From Patescibacteria group bacterium (GTDB lineage: Bacteria > Patescibacteriota > Gracilibacteria > UBA1369 > JAHJTR01), in NCBI GenBank assembly GCA_018829865.1, contig JAHJTR010000199.1:1-11951 (forward strand): DNA of 11,951 nt, in the 5' to 3' direction. Positions 5,655-11,951 of this stretch are shown here, one piece after another. The position numbers were made by a program, and so were the translations under genes. Position 1 is the stretch's first letter; every line of letters begins with the position of its first letter. A model generated the notes under the pieces. It was not told where the DNA came from. It saw only the letters and a program-made list of their open reading frames with translations, and made no database searches.

Positions 5655-6629
5655 ATGGGAGAAGCGCAAACAACTATCGATGAAATAAAAATACTAATCA
5701 ATGAGAATAAATTAGATGGCGTCGATGGTGCTTACGAAAAATTTGAGAATTATCTTAAAGAAGCAAAACAAAAATACGGTTCATTTAATAAAAACAAATG
5801 GCTCTCGGGTTGGAGGTTAAGTATATATAAATTTGGACAATTATTTGAGACAAAAGATGCTAGCCAATTCATCACTATTCTGAATAAAATATTAGAAGAA
5901 GATATTGAAAATAATGAAGTAATTGAATTCATAAAATCAGAATTAATGTGGAACTATTTTCCAAAGGATAGTGATTTTGCTAAAGAATATTTTGAAGAAT
6001 TACTTAAAAAATATCCCTGCAATCCAGAATTTCACCATAGTTATTCACACTATCTCGAAAGAAACGAAAATTATGAAAAAGCAATCAGCGAATGTAGGTT
6101 GGCATTAAAAATCGAACCGCAAAATAGAGAATTTTTAATAACATGTTTTGATCGAGAAAAAATTTTTTTTGATCAACTAATTTTTGAAGGACAAATTTTC
6201 AAGGCGGAAAAGCAATTTCAAAATATGCAAACTTTTGAATTATATACATATAATTCTACCTTCAATTATGCGCTTTTTCTGTTAAAAGACCGTCTCAATG
6301 ATCACAAGGTCATTGATAATAAAATTGCTAAAATTGATAACATAATAACCCAAAAAACTGAAGAAGAAAGAAGAAGATTAATAGAAATTCTCGGAATATT
6401 TGCTGCAATTTTAGGCTTCATTTTTACAAACGTTAATATTGCATTGAACAGCTTAAATTTTGAAGAAATGCTATGGCTAATGTTAGAAATGGCTGCCATT
6501 TTTTTAATTTTTGGTATATCAATGTCTTATATTTTTCAAAAAGATAAAAATTCGTTTTATAAAGAAGGTAAATTTTGGATTTTAATTGCTTTGTTTTTAG
6601 TGATTATCATAAGTATATTTTTTATATGA
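5655..6629 (+). CDS. TPR-like protein with three C-terminal membrane helices, inside the hsd operon
   Basis: This 324-residue protein lies between hsdS (28 bases upstream) and hsdR (124 bases downstream). Residues 1-225 are helical; 123-157 form the clearest tetratricopeptide-type repeat (NPEFHHSYSHYLERNENYEK, then AISECRLALKIEPQN), with weaker helical pairs before and after. After a charged linker (KTEEERRR, 234-241) come three hydrophobic segments: about 242-264 (LIEILGIFAAILGFIF...), 272-294 (MLWLMLEMAAIFLIFGI...) and 307-324 (FWILIALFLVIIISIFFI, ending at the C-terminus). There is no signal peptide, so the TPR part should be cytoplasmic and anchored in the inner membrane. This is not a standard type I RM subunit. 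The architecture, a sensor-like repeat domain plus small membrane bundle, resembles membrane-acting effectors of abortive infection, but that is inference and I recognise no named family. It is markedly AT-rich, with A6T8 at 6157-6170. Confidence 0.78.
   Translation: MGEAQTTIDEIKILINENKLDGVDGAYEKFENYLKEAKQKYGSFNKNKWLSGWRLSIYKFGQLFETKDASQFITILNKILEEDIENNEVIEFIKSELMWNYFPKDSDFAKEYFEELLKKYPCNPEFHHSYSHYLERNENYEKAISECRLALKIEPQNREFLITCFDREKIFFDQLIFEGQIFKAEKQFQNMQTFELYTYNSTFNYALFLLKDRLNDHKVIDNKIAKIDNIITQKTEEERRRLIEILGIFAAILGFIFTNVNIALNSLNFEEMLWLMLEMAAIFLIFGISMSYIFQKDKNSFYKEGKFWILIALFLVIIISIFFI
6591..6619 (+). promoter_or_regulatory. Weak promoter candidate for hsdR
   Basis: TTGTTT (6591-6596; 3 of 6) and TATATT (6614-6619; 5 of 6) are 17 bases apart inside the 3' end of the TPR/membrane gene. 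If used, the transcript would start near 6626 and carry the ATGTAG repeats in its leader. In DNA this AT-rich such a match may be chance. Confidence 0.25.
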
Positions 6630-6639
6630 GATTATACTT

Positions 6640-6732
6640 ATGTAGCAAATTAAACCCAAGATTTAATAAAACCACAAAAAAGACCTATTTTAAGTCAAAA
6701 AATCATGTAGTGGTCATGTAGCAAAATCAAAC
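6640..6732 (+). repeat. ATGTAG direct repeats in the hsdR leader
   Basis: ATGTAGCAAA occurs at 6640-6649 and again at 6716-6725, followed by TTAAAC and ATCAAAC respectively. A third, shorter copy CATGTAG at 6704-6710 precedes CATGTAG at 6715-6721 by exactly 11 bases, about one helical turn. The array fills the 124-base gap before hsdR. In-phase direct repeats are typical of regulator binding sites, but a decayed small duplication would look the same. Confidence 0.5.
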
Positions 6733-6753
6733 ATTTATCAAATATTAAACCCC

Positions 6754-9552
6754 ATGTCCAACCAATCCGAACAAGAACTCGAAAAAACCTTAATAAAGCA
6801 ACTTAACCGTCTAGGTTTCGACAAAGTAACCATCCGCGACAATAACGACCTTCTCGCAAACCTCTGCGAACAACTCGGCAAATTCAACAAAACAAGCTTT
6901 TCAAGCACCGAATTTATAAGAATCACTAACCACCTCGAAAAAGGCGATCGCTTCCAAAAAGCCAAAACACTCCGCGACCGTTTCGCGCTCAAACGAGATG
7001 ACGAAAGCACTTTTTATGTGCGTTTTTTCAACATGGAACAATGGTGTAAAAATGAATATCAAGTCACCAATCAAATAACTCAAGTCGGGCGCTACGAAAA
7101 CCGCTACGATGTGACACTACTTATTAATGGTCTTCCGCTCGTCCATATTGAACTCAAACGTCGAGGCGTAGAAATGAAAGAAGCATTTAATCAAATTCAG
7201 CGTTATCACAAACATTCCTTCACCGGAACACTTTTTGAATACGTTCAAATATTTGTAATATCCAATGGCGTAAATACCAAATATTTTGCCAATAATCCCA
7301 AACAAACCTTTGAGCAAACCTTCTTTTGGACTGATGTTGAAAATCGCAAAATTGCTAAATTGGATGAATTTGCAAATGCGTTCCTAGAAAAATGCACCGT
7401 TTCAGAAATGATTGCCGAGCACATTGTGCTTGCCGAATCGGAGAAAATTCCGATGACACTGCGCCCTTATCAATATTATGCGGTTAAAGCCATTGAAAAA
7501 CGTGTGCGCGAATCGAACAAAAACGGTTACATTTGGCATACAACAGGCTCAGGTAAAACACTCACTTCATTTAAAGTAAGTCAGATCCTTTCTCAAATGC
7601 CTGAAATAAAAAAAGTGCTGTTTGTAGTCGATCGAAAAGATCTCGATATTCAAACAACGAAAGAATTTAACTCATTTTCTGATGGTTCGGTTGATGGTAC
7701 TGATAATACTCGCAATCTCGTTAAGCAATTGAATGATAAAAATAGAAAATTGATTGTTACAACAATTCAAAAATTGGATATCGCTATCGGTCGCGAATCA
7801 TATCTTAAACAATTTGAATATTTAGCGGAGGAAAAAGTGGTTATTATTTTTGATGAATGTCATCGCAGCCAATTCGGGCAAACACACGCCAGAATCAAGG
7901 GTTTTTTCAAAAAAGCTCAACTCTTTGGTTTTACCGGAACCCCCATATTTGCCGATAATAGTATGGGAGGAGTAACCACAAAGGATGTTTTTGCCGAATG
8001 CCTGCATAAATATATAATTACTCATGCAATATCCGATAATAACGTTCTCGGGTTTGCCGTCGAGTATGTTGGCAAGTACAAGCAAAAGAACCCCGATACT
8101 TTAGATGCCGACATATTTGCCGAAACACTTGTTGAGGGGATTGATACCAAAGAGGTGCTTGAAAGCGCCGACCGCCTGAATATAATCACCGATTATGTGC
8201 TTGAGGATTGGAAACGAAAGACCAAAAACGGGAAATTTAATGCGCTATTTGCAGTAACAAGTATTGATGTTCTCAAAAAATATTACACATTATTCAAAAA
8301 GAAAAAGCCGGACGATTTTAAAATTGCCACTATTTTTACCTATCAAGCCAACGAAGAAGACAGCTCAGACATGCTTGATGTCGATGTCTTTGCGGGAGAG
8401 GGGACGACAGGCAACAAACACTCAAGAGATTTCTTGGAAGACTGCATAAAAGACTATAACAAGGAATACTCCACCAATTTTTCGACCGATCAATTTTATA
8501 TTTATTATAAAGACCTGCAAAAGAGAATTAAGAACAAAGAAGTTGATCTTGTGCTTGTAGTAAATATGTTTTTAACAGGCTTTGACAGCAAAAGACTCAA
8601 TACTTTATATGTAGACAAAAATTTGCGTTTTCACGGACTCATACAAGCATATTCAAGGACAAACAGACTTTTTAACTCCGACAAACCCCATGGAAACATC
8701 GTTTCATTTAGAAATCTAAAACTCGCCACCGATAAAGCGCTTGCTCTCTACGGCGATGAAAATGCCAAAGAAATTGTTTTCAAAAAACCATACGAGAATC
8801 AAAAGAAAGAGTTTGAGGAGAAGCTATCCGAATTAAAGAAAAAAGTGCCAAATGTAAATGCAGTAGATGATTTGCAGGGTGAAGAAGAGAAAGCTGTATT
8901 TGTAAAAACATTTCGTGATTTGTTACGCATTAAATCCTCACTCGAAACATTTGCAGAGTTTTCTTTTGCGGATCTGGGCATTAATGAACAAGAGTTTTAT
9001 GATTACCAAAGTAAATATTTGGATATTCATGATGAGCGCAAAAACAATCAAAATAATGCTGAATCCGTTCTTGATCAAATTGATTTTGAAATTGAATTAA
9101 CGGTGCGAGACATAATAAATTTTGACTATATTATTCAGCTGATCTCGGGACTTAAAAATATTAGTTCTGATGTAGTACGAAAAAAGAAAACTGAAGAAAT
9201 TCTGCGTTTATTTGATCGTGATGTTCACCTTCGTAAGAAAAAAGAACTGATCAGAAAGTTTATCGAGGAAAATTTGCCCAAACTTGATAAAGCAGCGGAT
9301 ATAGAAAAGGCATTCAGTGATTTTTGGGCAAGTGAGCGCTCTAATAATTTAAAAGAAATAGCAAAGACAGAAAATATTCCTCTCGAAAAACTTGAACAAT
9401 TAATTGGAGAGTTCCTATATACGCAAAAATTGCCGCATGGCCAAGACATCGTTGATTTAATGCCCGAGCAACCAAGGATTAAAACAAGACAGGGGATTAT
9501 TGATAGGATAAAGAATGCAATTGAGAATATTGTCGATATTTTTGAGTGGTAA
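6754..9552 (+). CDS. hsdR: Type I restriction-modification endonuclease / translocase subunit HsdR
   Basis: HsdR joins HsdM2-HsdS, translocates DNA with ATP hydrolysis and cuts far from unmethylated sites. The 932 residues hold all expected parts in order: an N-terminal PD-(D/E)xK nuclease with D119 and E133-x-K135; SF2 helicase motif I T264-G-S-G-K-T269; motif II D367-E-C-H370; motif III F393-T-G-T-P397; motif V around LTGFDSKRLNTLYVDK (607-622); motif VI QAYSRTNR (631-638); and a C-terminal helical region ending in IENIVDIFEW that should dock on the methyltransferase. Nothing is truncated. It is separated from hsdS by the TPR/membrane gene and a 124-base leader with ATGTAG repeats, so it may be expressed separately from hsdM-hsdS, which would help methylation precede restriction; that is inference. 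The ATG at 6754 has no Shine-Dalgarno sequence (leader TTAAACCCC). Confidence 0.96.
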   Translation: MSNQSEQELEKTLIKQLNRLGFDKVTIRDNNDLLANLCEQLGKFNKTSFSSTEFIRITNHLEKGDRFQKAKTLRDRFALKRDDESTFYVRFFNMEQWCKNEYQVTNQITQVGRYENRYDVTLLINGLPLVHIELKRRGVEMKEAFNQIQRYHKHSFTGTLFEYVQIFVISNGVNTKYFANNPKQTFEQTFFWTDVENRKIAKLDEFANAFLEKCTVSEMIAEHIVLAESEKIPMTLRPYQYYAVKAIEKRVRESNKNGYIWHTTGSGKTLTSFKVSQILSQMPEIKKVLFVVDRKDLDIQTTKEFNSFSDGSVDGTDNTRNLVKQLNDKNRKLIVTTIQKLDIAIGRESYLKQFEYLAEEKVVIIFDECHRSQFGQTHARIKGFFKKAQLFGFTGTPIFADNSMGGVTTKDVFAECLHKYIITHAISDNNVLGFAVEYVGKYKQKNPDTLDADIFAETLVEGIDTKEVLESADRLNIITDYVLEDWKRKTKNGKFNALFAVTSIDVLKKYYTLFKKKKPDDFKIATIFTYQANEEDSSDMLDVDVFAGEGTTGNKHSRDFLEDCIKDYNKEYSTNFSTDQFYIYYKDLQKRIKNKEVDLVLVVNMFLTGFDSKRLNTLYVDKNLRFHGLIQAYSRTNRLFNSDKPHGNIVSFRNLKLATDKALALYGDENAKEIVFKKPYENQKKEFEEKLSELKKKVPNVNAVDDLQGEEEKAVFVKTFRDLLRIKSSLETFAEFSFADLGINEQEFYDYQSKYLDIHDERKNNQNNAESVLDQIDFEIELTVRDIINFDYIIQLISGLKNISSDVVRKKKTEEILRLFDRDVHLRKKKELIRKFIEENLPKLDKAADIEKAFSDFWASERSNNLKEIAKTENIPLEKLEQLIGEFLYTQKLPHGQDIVDLMPEQPRIKTRQGIIDRIKNAIENIVDIFEW

Positions 9553-9616
9553 ATATATCAAATAAATATTCTTCCATCCCGAAATGCCACGATAATTCTC
9601 CCACCCCCAAAAAAAC

Positions 9617-10075
9617 ATGCAAATCCGCCCATCAACCCCCACCGACACCCCTAAAATTGCCCACCTCCGCGAGCAAACAATCCGCCATGTAAACTCCAAA
9701 GACTACTCTCAAAAAACAATCGAGGACTGGTCCTCTAAAAAAAACACCCAAAATCTCAAAGACAACGCCGATACAAATAAACGATGGGTGGCGGTAGACA
9801 AAGGCGTCATAGTCGGATTTTGCGAACACACCGCTTCCTGCGAAATATCTCGAATTTACGTGCACAAAGATTATCTGAGACAAGGGGTAGGTTCAGGTCT
9901 TTTAGAAGTCGCTGAAAACTCCCTTATAAAGCAAGGTTGCAAAAAGGTCTACATTGAATCAACAACCACCGCCAAGGATTTTTATAAAAAAAATGGCTAC
10001 AAAGTTATAAAAAATGACTTCCATAATCAAGATAAGAAAGCACCGATCTACATAATGTCCAAAAATCTCCACTAA
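9617..10075 (+). CDS. GNAT-family N-acetyltransferase
   Basis: This 152-residue protein has a complete GNAT fold: strand 1 and helix 1 at MQIRPSTPTDTPKIAHLREQ (1-20), a strand pair RWVAVDKGVIVGFCEH (56-71), motif A ISRIYVHKDYLRQGVGSG (77-94) with the acetyl-CoA loop Q89-G-V-G-S-G94, and motif B with AKDFYKKNGYKV (119-130). The substrate cannot be read from sequence; such small GNATs acetylate amines of metabolites, peptides, proteins or aminoglycosides. It starts 64 bases after hsdR. A nearby upstream ATG at 9584 is in frame but meets a stop after three codons, so 9617 is the start. No ribosome site is visible. The first 120 bases are very C-rich and G-poor, like the helicase downstream, which hints that it belongs with the host-like genes rather than with the RM cassette. 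GNAT toxins of the TacT/AtaT type need an RHH partner next door, and none is present here. Confidence 0.85.
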   Translation: MQIRPSTPTDTPKIAHLREQTIRHVNSKDYSQKTIEDWSSKKNTQNLKDNADTNKRWVAVDKGVIVGFCEHTASCEISRIYVHKDYLRQGVGSGLLEVAENSLIKQGCKKVYIESTTTAKDFYKKNGYKVIKNDFHNQDKKAPIYIMSKNLH

Positions 10076-10163
10076 ATATTTATACAAACTTCAAAAACCC
10101 GACATCTTTTTTTGTTATGAATGCCAATATTAACTAAAAAACATAAAATTTTACCCAAAACAA

Positions 10164-10213
10164 TTTATTTAAAACTCAAAAGCGAATACAATGTGCTCAA
10201 TTAATAGATTGTA
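10164..10213 (+). promoter_or_regulatory. Possible promoter with overlapping dyad before the RhuM-Fic gene
   Basis: TACAAT at 10187-10192 matches the -10 box at 5 of 6 positions, with TTTATT (10164-10169, 3 of 6) 17 bases upstream. The same TACAAT is repeated inverted as ATTGTA at 10208-10213, centres 21 bases (two helical turns) apart, three bases before the ATG at 10216. A repressor bound there would cover the -10 box and start region, as expected for an autoregulated toxin gene. The six-base arms are short, so chance is possible. Confidence 0.35.
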
Positions 10214-10215
10214 CT

Positions 10216-11193
10216 ATGGATATAAAAGACGAAAAATTAGTAATTTATCAGAGTAAAAGCGGGGCAATTGAATTTCGTAAGGATCTTAATCAAGAAACAA
10301 TTTGGGCTAACTTAAAACAAATAACTGAATTATTTCAGAGAGATAAATCAGTTATTTCGCGACACATTAAAAATATATTTAAGTCAGGCGAATTAAGGAA
10401 AACATCAACTGTTGCAAAAATTGCAACAGTTCAAAAAGAAGGTACAAGAAGGATTGCAAGAGAAATCGAATATTTTAATTTGGATGTAATAATTTCAATT
10501 GGCTATAGGGTAGACTCTAAAAACGCTACCCAATTTCGAATATGGGCAACCAAAGTTCTAAAACAACACATAGTTGACGGTTACACTATCAACAAAAAAC
10601 GTATTTCACATAACTATGAAAAATTTATTAAAGCTGTATCCGATGTTAAAGCATTGCTGCCTAAAAATGCTAGCGCCAAAACCGAAGATATTTTAGATTT
10701 GATTAAGGTTTACGCAACTACTTGGTTTTCTCTGGATGCCTATGATAAAGACACATTGCCGCGCAAAGGAATTAGCAAGAAGCGAATAGAGTTTACAGCT
10801 AAAGAATTAAACGAAGCGATTAATCAGCTAAAGAATGATTTATTAAATAAAAAACAGGCTACAGATATTTTTGCCCAAGAAAGATCAAAAAACAGTATCG
10901 AATCAGTTGTAGGTAATATATTTCAATCAGCATTCGGCAAAGATGCCTATCCTACAATGGAAGAAAAGGCTGCACATTTACTTTATTTCATAGTCAAGAA
11001 TCATCCTTTTACTGACGGCAACAAAAGGAGCGGCGCTTTTGCTTTTGTGTGGTTTTTAGGTAAAGCCGGGCTACTTCGCGCAGGGGTAAATCCTGAAGCC
11101 TTAACCGTTCTGACATTATTAATTGCCGAAAGCAATCCAAAAGATAAAGAAAAAATGACCGGACTCGTACTTCTGCTTATTAACAGAAAATGA
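10216..11193 (+). CDS. RhuM-type protein fused to a Fic/Doc domain
   Basis: The 325-residue protein has two parts. Residues 1-140 match the RhuM family ('virulence protein RhuM'): a short N-terminal strand region, a helix-turn-helix-like segment (ANLKQITELFQRDKSVISRH, 31-50), and the typical YFNLDVIISIGYRVDSKNA and QFRIWATKVLKQHIVDGY blocks. Residues about 195-325 are a Fic/Doc domain with the active-site loop H263-P-F-T-D-G-N-K-R271-S-G. Fic enzymes transfer AMP or other nucleotide parts to protein side chains; Doc phosphorylates EF-Tu. The loop here has the HPFxDGN of Fic but K-R-S/T as in Doc, so the reaction cannot be called. No separate antitoxin gene is adjacent, and I do not see a clear (S/T)xxxE(G/N) inhibitory helix. 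A dyad overlaps the probable promoter. The RhuM part may bind DNA or regulate the Fic part. It ends in TGA. Fusion of these domains is known, but the function is not. Confidence 0.85.
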   Translation: MDIKDEKLVIYQSKSGAIEFRKDLNQETIWANLKQITELFQRDKSVISRHIKNIFKSGELRKTSTVAKIATVQKEGTRRIAREIEYFNLDVIISIGYRVDSKNATQFRIWATKVLKQHIVDGYTINKKRISHNYEKFIKAVSDVKALLPKNASAKTEDILDLIKVYATTWFSLDAYDKDTLPRKGISKKRIEFTAKELNEAINQLKNDLLNKKQATDIFAQERSKNSIESVVGNIFQSAFGKDAYPTMEEKAAHLLYFIVKNHPFTDGNKRSGAFAFVWFLGKAGLLRAGVNPEALTVLTLLIAESNPKDKEKMTGLVLLLINRK

Positions 11194-11253
11194 GTAAACA
11201 TCTAATATATTTTTTATAGCCTAGCAAACAGATACAATCTTTAAAACAACCAA

Positions 11254-11951
11254 ATGCCCCAATCACCCCAAAACCACCACCAAAAATACACCACCCGCCT
11301 CGCCCTCCTAAACCCCGCCCAACGCCGCGCCGTCGACACAATCGAAGGTCCCGTCCTCGTCATCGCAGGCCCCGGCTCCGGCAAAACCGAGCTCTTAAGC
11401 CTCCGCGTCGCCAACATCCTCAAAAACACCGACACTCTCGCTTCCTCCATCCTTTGCCTCACTTTCACCGATTCCGCCGCCGTTAATATGCGAAAGCGCC
11501 TCGCCGGTCTCATCGGCCCCGACGCCTACAAGGTCGCAATCCACACCTTCCATAGTTTTGGCGCCGAGATCATCAATCAGAATCCCGAGTTTTTTTATGA
11601 AGGAGCCCTATACAATCCCGCGGATCAGCTCACCCAATACGAGATTCTTGGCGATATTTTCGAAAATCTCGACCACACTTGCCAGCTGAATTCCTACCAT
11701 CCCGAGCAAGGTTATACTTATATAAAGGATACATTAAACCGCATCGGAGAGCTTAAAAAGTCAGGTTTAAGCCCCGAAGAATTTCTAAGTATTATTAAGG
11801 AGAACGTTAGCTTCCTCACACGCGCAAACAAAAATATCTCCGACTTCTTCTCAGACCGCATCAGCAAAAAAGCCATCGACACAATCCAAACCCTCATCTC
11901 AGACCTCCAAGAACACGTCATCGAATCCGCCCCACCATCGCAACAAAGACC
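11254..11951 (+). CDS. UvrD/PcrA/AddA-type SF1 DNA helicase, N-terminal part (cut by window end)
   Basis: The frame from ATG 11254 stays open to the window edge (232 codons), so the gene is partial only because the window ends. It encodes the start of an SF1A ATP-dependent 3'-5' helicase: the Q motif LNPAQRRAV (19-27), Walker A G39-P-G-S-G-K-T45, motif Ia LTFTDSAAVNMRKRL (69-83) and motif Ib HTFHSFG (97-103), followed by the helical 1B subdomain. It could be UvrD/PcrA or an AddA-like protein with a C-terminal nuclease; the missing part decides. It acts in DNA repair or recombination, and is probably a resident gene rather than defence cargo. The opening is extremely C-rich (31 C and 8 G in 11281-11340), unlike the RhuM-Fic gene 60 bases upstream, which suggests a boundary near 11200-11250. 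TACAAT at 11233-11238 is a possible -10 box without a good -35 box. Confidence 0.92.
   Translation, partial: MPQSPQNHHQKYTTRLALLNPAQRRAVDTIEGPVLVIAGPGSGKTELLSLRVANILKNTDTLASSILCLTFTDSAAVNMRKRLAGLIGPDAYKVAIHTFHSFGAEIINQNPEFFYEGALYNPADQLTQYEILGDIFENLDHTCQLNSYHPEQGYTYIKDTLNRIGELKKSGLSPEEFLSIIKENVSFLTRANKNISDFFSDRISKKAIDTIQTLISDLQEHVIESAPPSQQR

Noticed and set aside
9632..9883. Open frame on the - strand opposite the GNAT gene
   Set aside because: It overlaps the GNAT gene completely and has no recognisable domain or ribosome site.
10092..10117. Possible terminator after the GNAT gene (CAAAAA, then a run of seven T)
   Set aside because: The stem would be only CAAAAA with TTTTTG, almost all A-U, with an 11-base loop; too weak to call.
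11241..11513. Open frame on the - strand opposite the helicase start
   Set aside because: It is antisense to the Q motif and Walker A of a clear SF1 helicase; the long frame comes from the C-rich codons of that gene.
1..11951. CRISPR array, insertion sequence, integrase or attachment-site duplication
   Set aside because: No regularly spaced repeats, no transposase or integrase motifs, and no terminal inverted repeats were found by reading both strands.
1..11951. Recoded TGA (Gly or Trp), as in some CPR and mollicute lineages
   Set aside because: TGA ends hsdM, the TPR/membrane gene and the RhuM-Fic gene at the expected protein lengths, and no intact gene needs TGA read through.

Overview
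The window reads as a stretch of accessory defence and conflict genes from a bacterium with AT-rich DNA (about two thirds A+T by eye). Every gene I can support lies on the + strand. TAA, TAG and TGA all end genes here: the HsdM, TPR/membrane and RhuM-Fic genes stop at TGA, so the standard bacterial code applies and a TGA-recoded lineage is unlikely. Most starts have no clear Shine-Dalgarno sequence and sit behind A-rich leaders. Small A-rich genes, a HicA/HicB-like pair and an AddA/UvrD-type helicase are compatible with Patescibacteria (CPR), but this placement is an impression and not something the sequence proves.

Layout. (1) Positions 2-1087 hold a HicA-like toxin, a ribbon-helix-helix antitoxin partner and a small DUF2283-like protein that probably starts at TTG. 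(2) Positions 1088-1355 are non-coding, with two imperfect dyads sharing a GGRATTTCC core and a good sigma70-type promoter. (3) Positions 1356-2354 encode a zinc-ribbon protein ending in a TIR-like / nucleoside 2-deoxyribosyltransferase-like domain. (4) Positions 2467-9552 are a complete type I restriction-modification locus (hsdM, hsdS, hsdR) with two extra genes inserted: a trypco2-like protein between hsdM and hsdS, and a TPR protein with three C-terminal membrane helices between hsdS and hsdR. (5) Positions 9617-10075 encode a GNAT acetyltransferase. (6) Positions 10216-11193 encode a RhuM-Fic fusion protein. (7) From 11254 to the end of the window is the N-terminal part of a UvrD/PcrA/AddA-type SF1 helicase, cut by the window edge.

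How the genes may work together. HsdM and HsdS would form the methyltransferase and HsdR adds the nuclease/translocase. All key catalytic motifs are intact. The two embedded genes are not needed for classical type I restriction; their fixed position inside the operon suggests a linked function, such as a second-line membrane-acting or signalling response when restriction fails or is inhibited. Together with the TIR-like protein just upstream and the HicA and RhuM-Fic genes on either side, this looks like a layered defence island. The functional link is inference. The most promising candidate for an undescribed system is hsdM - trypco2-like - hsdS - TPR/3TM - hsdR.
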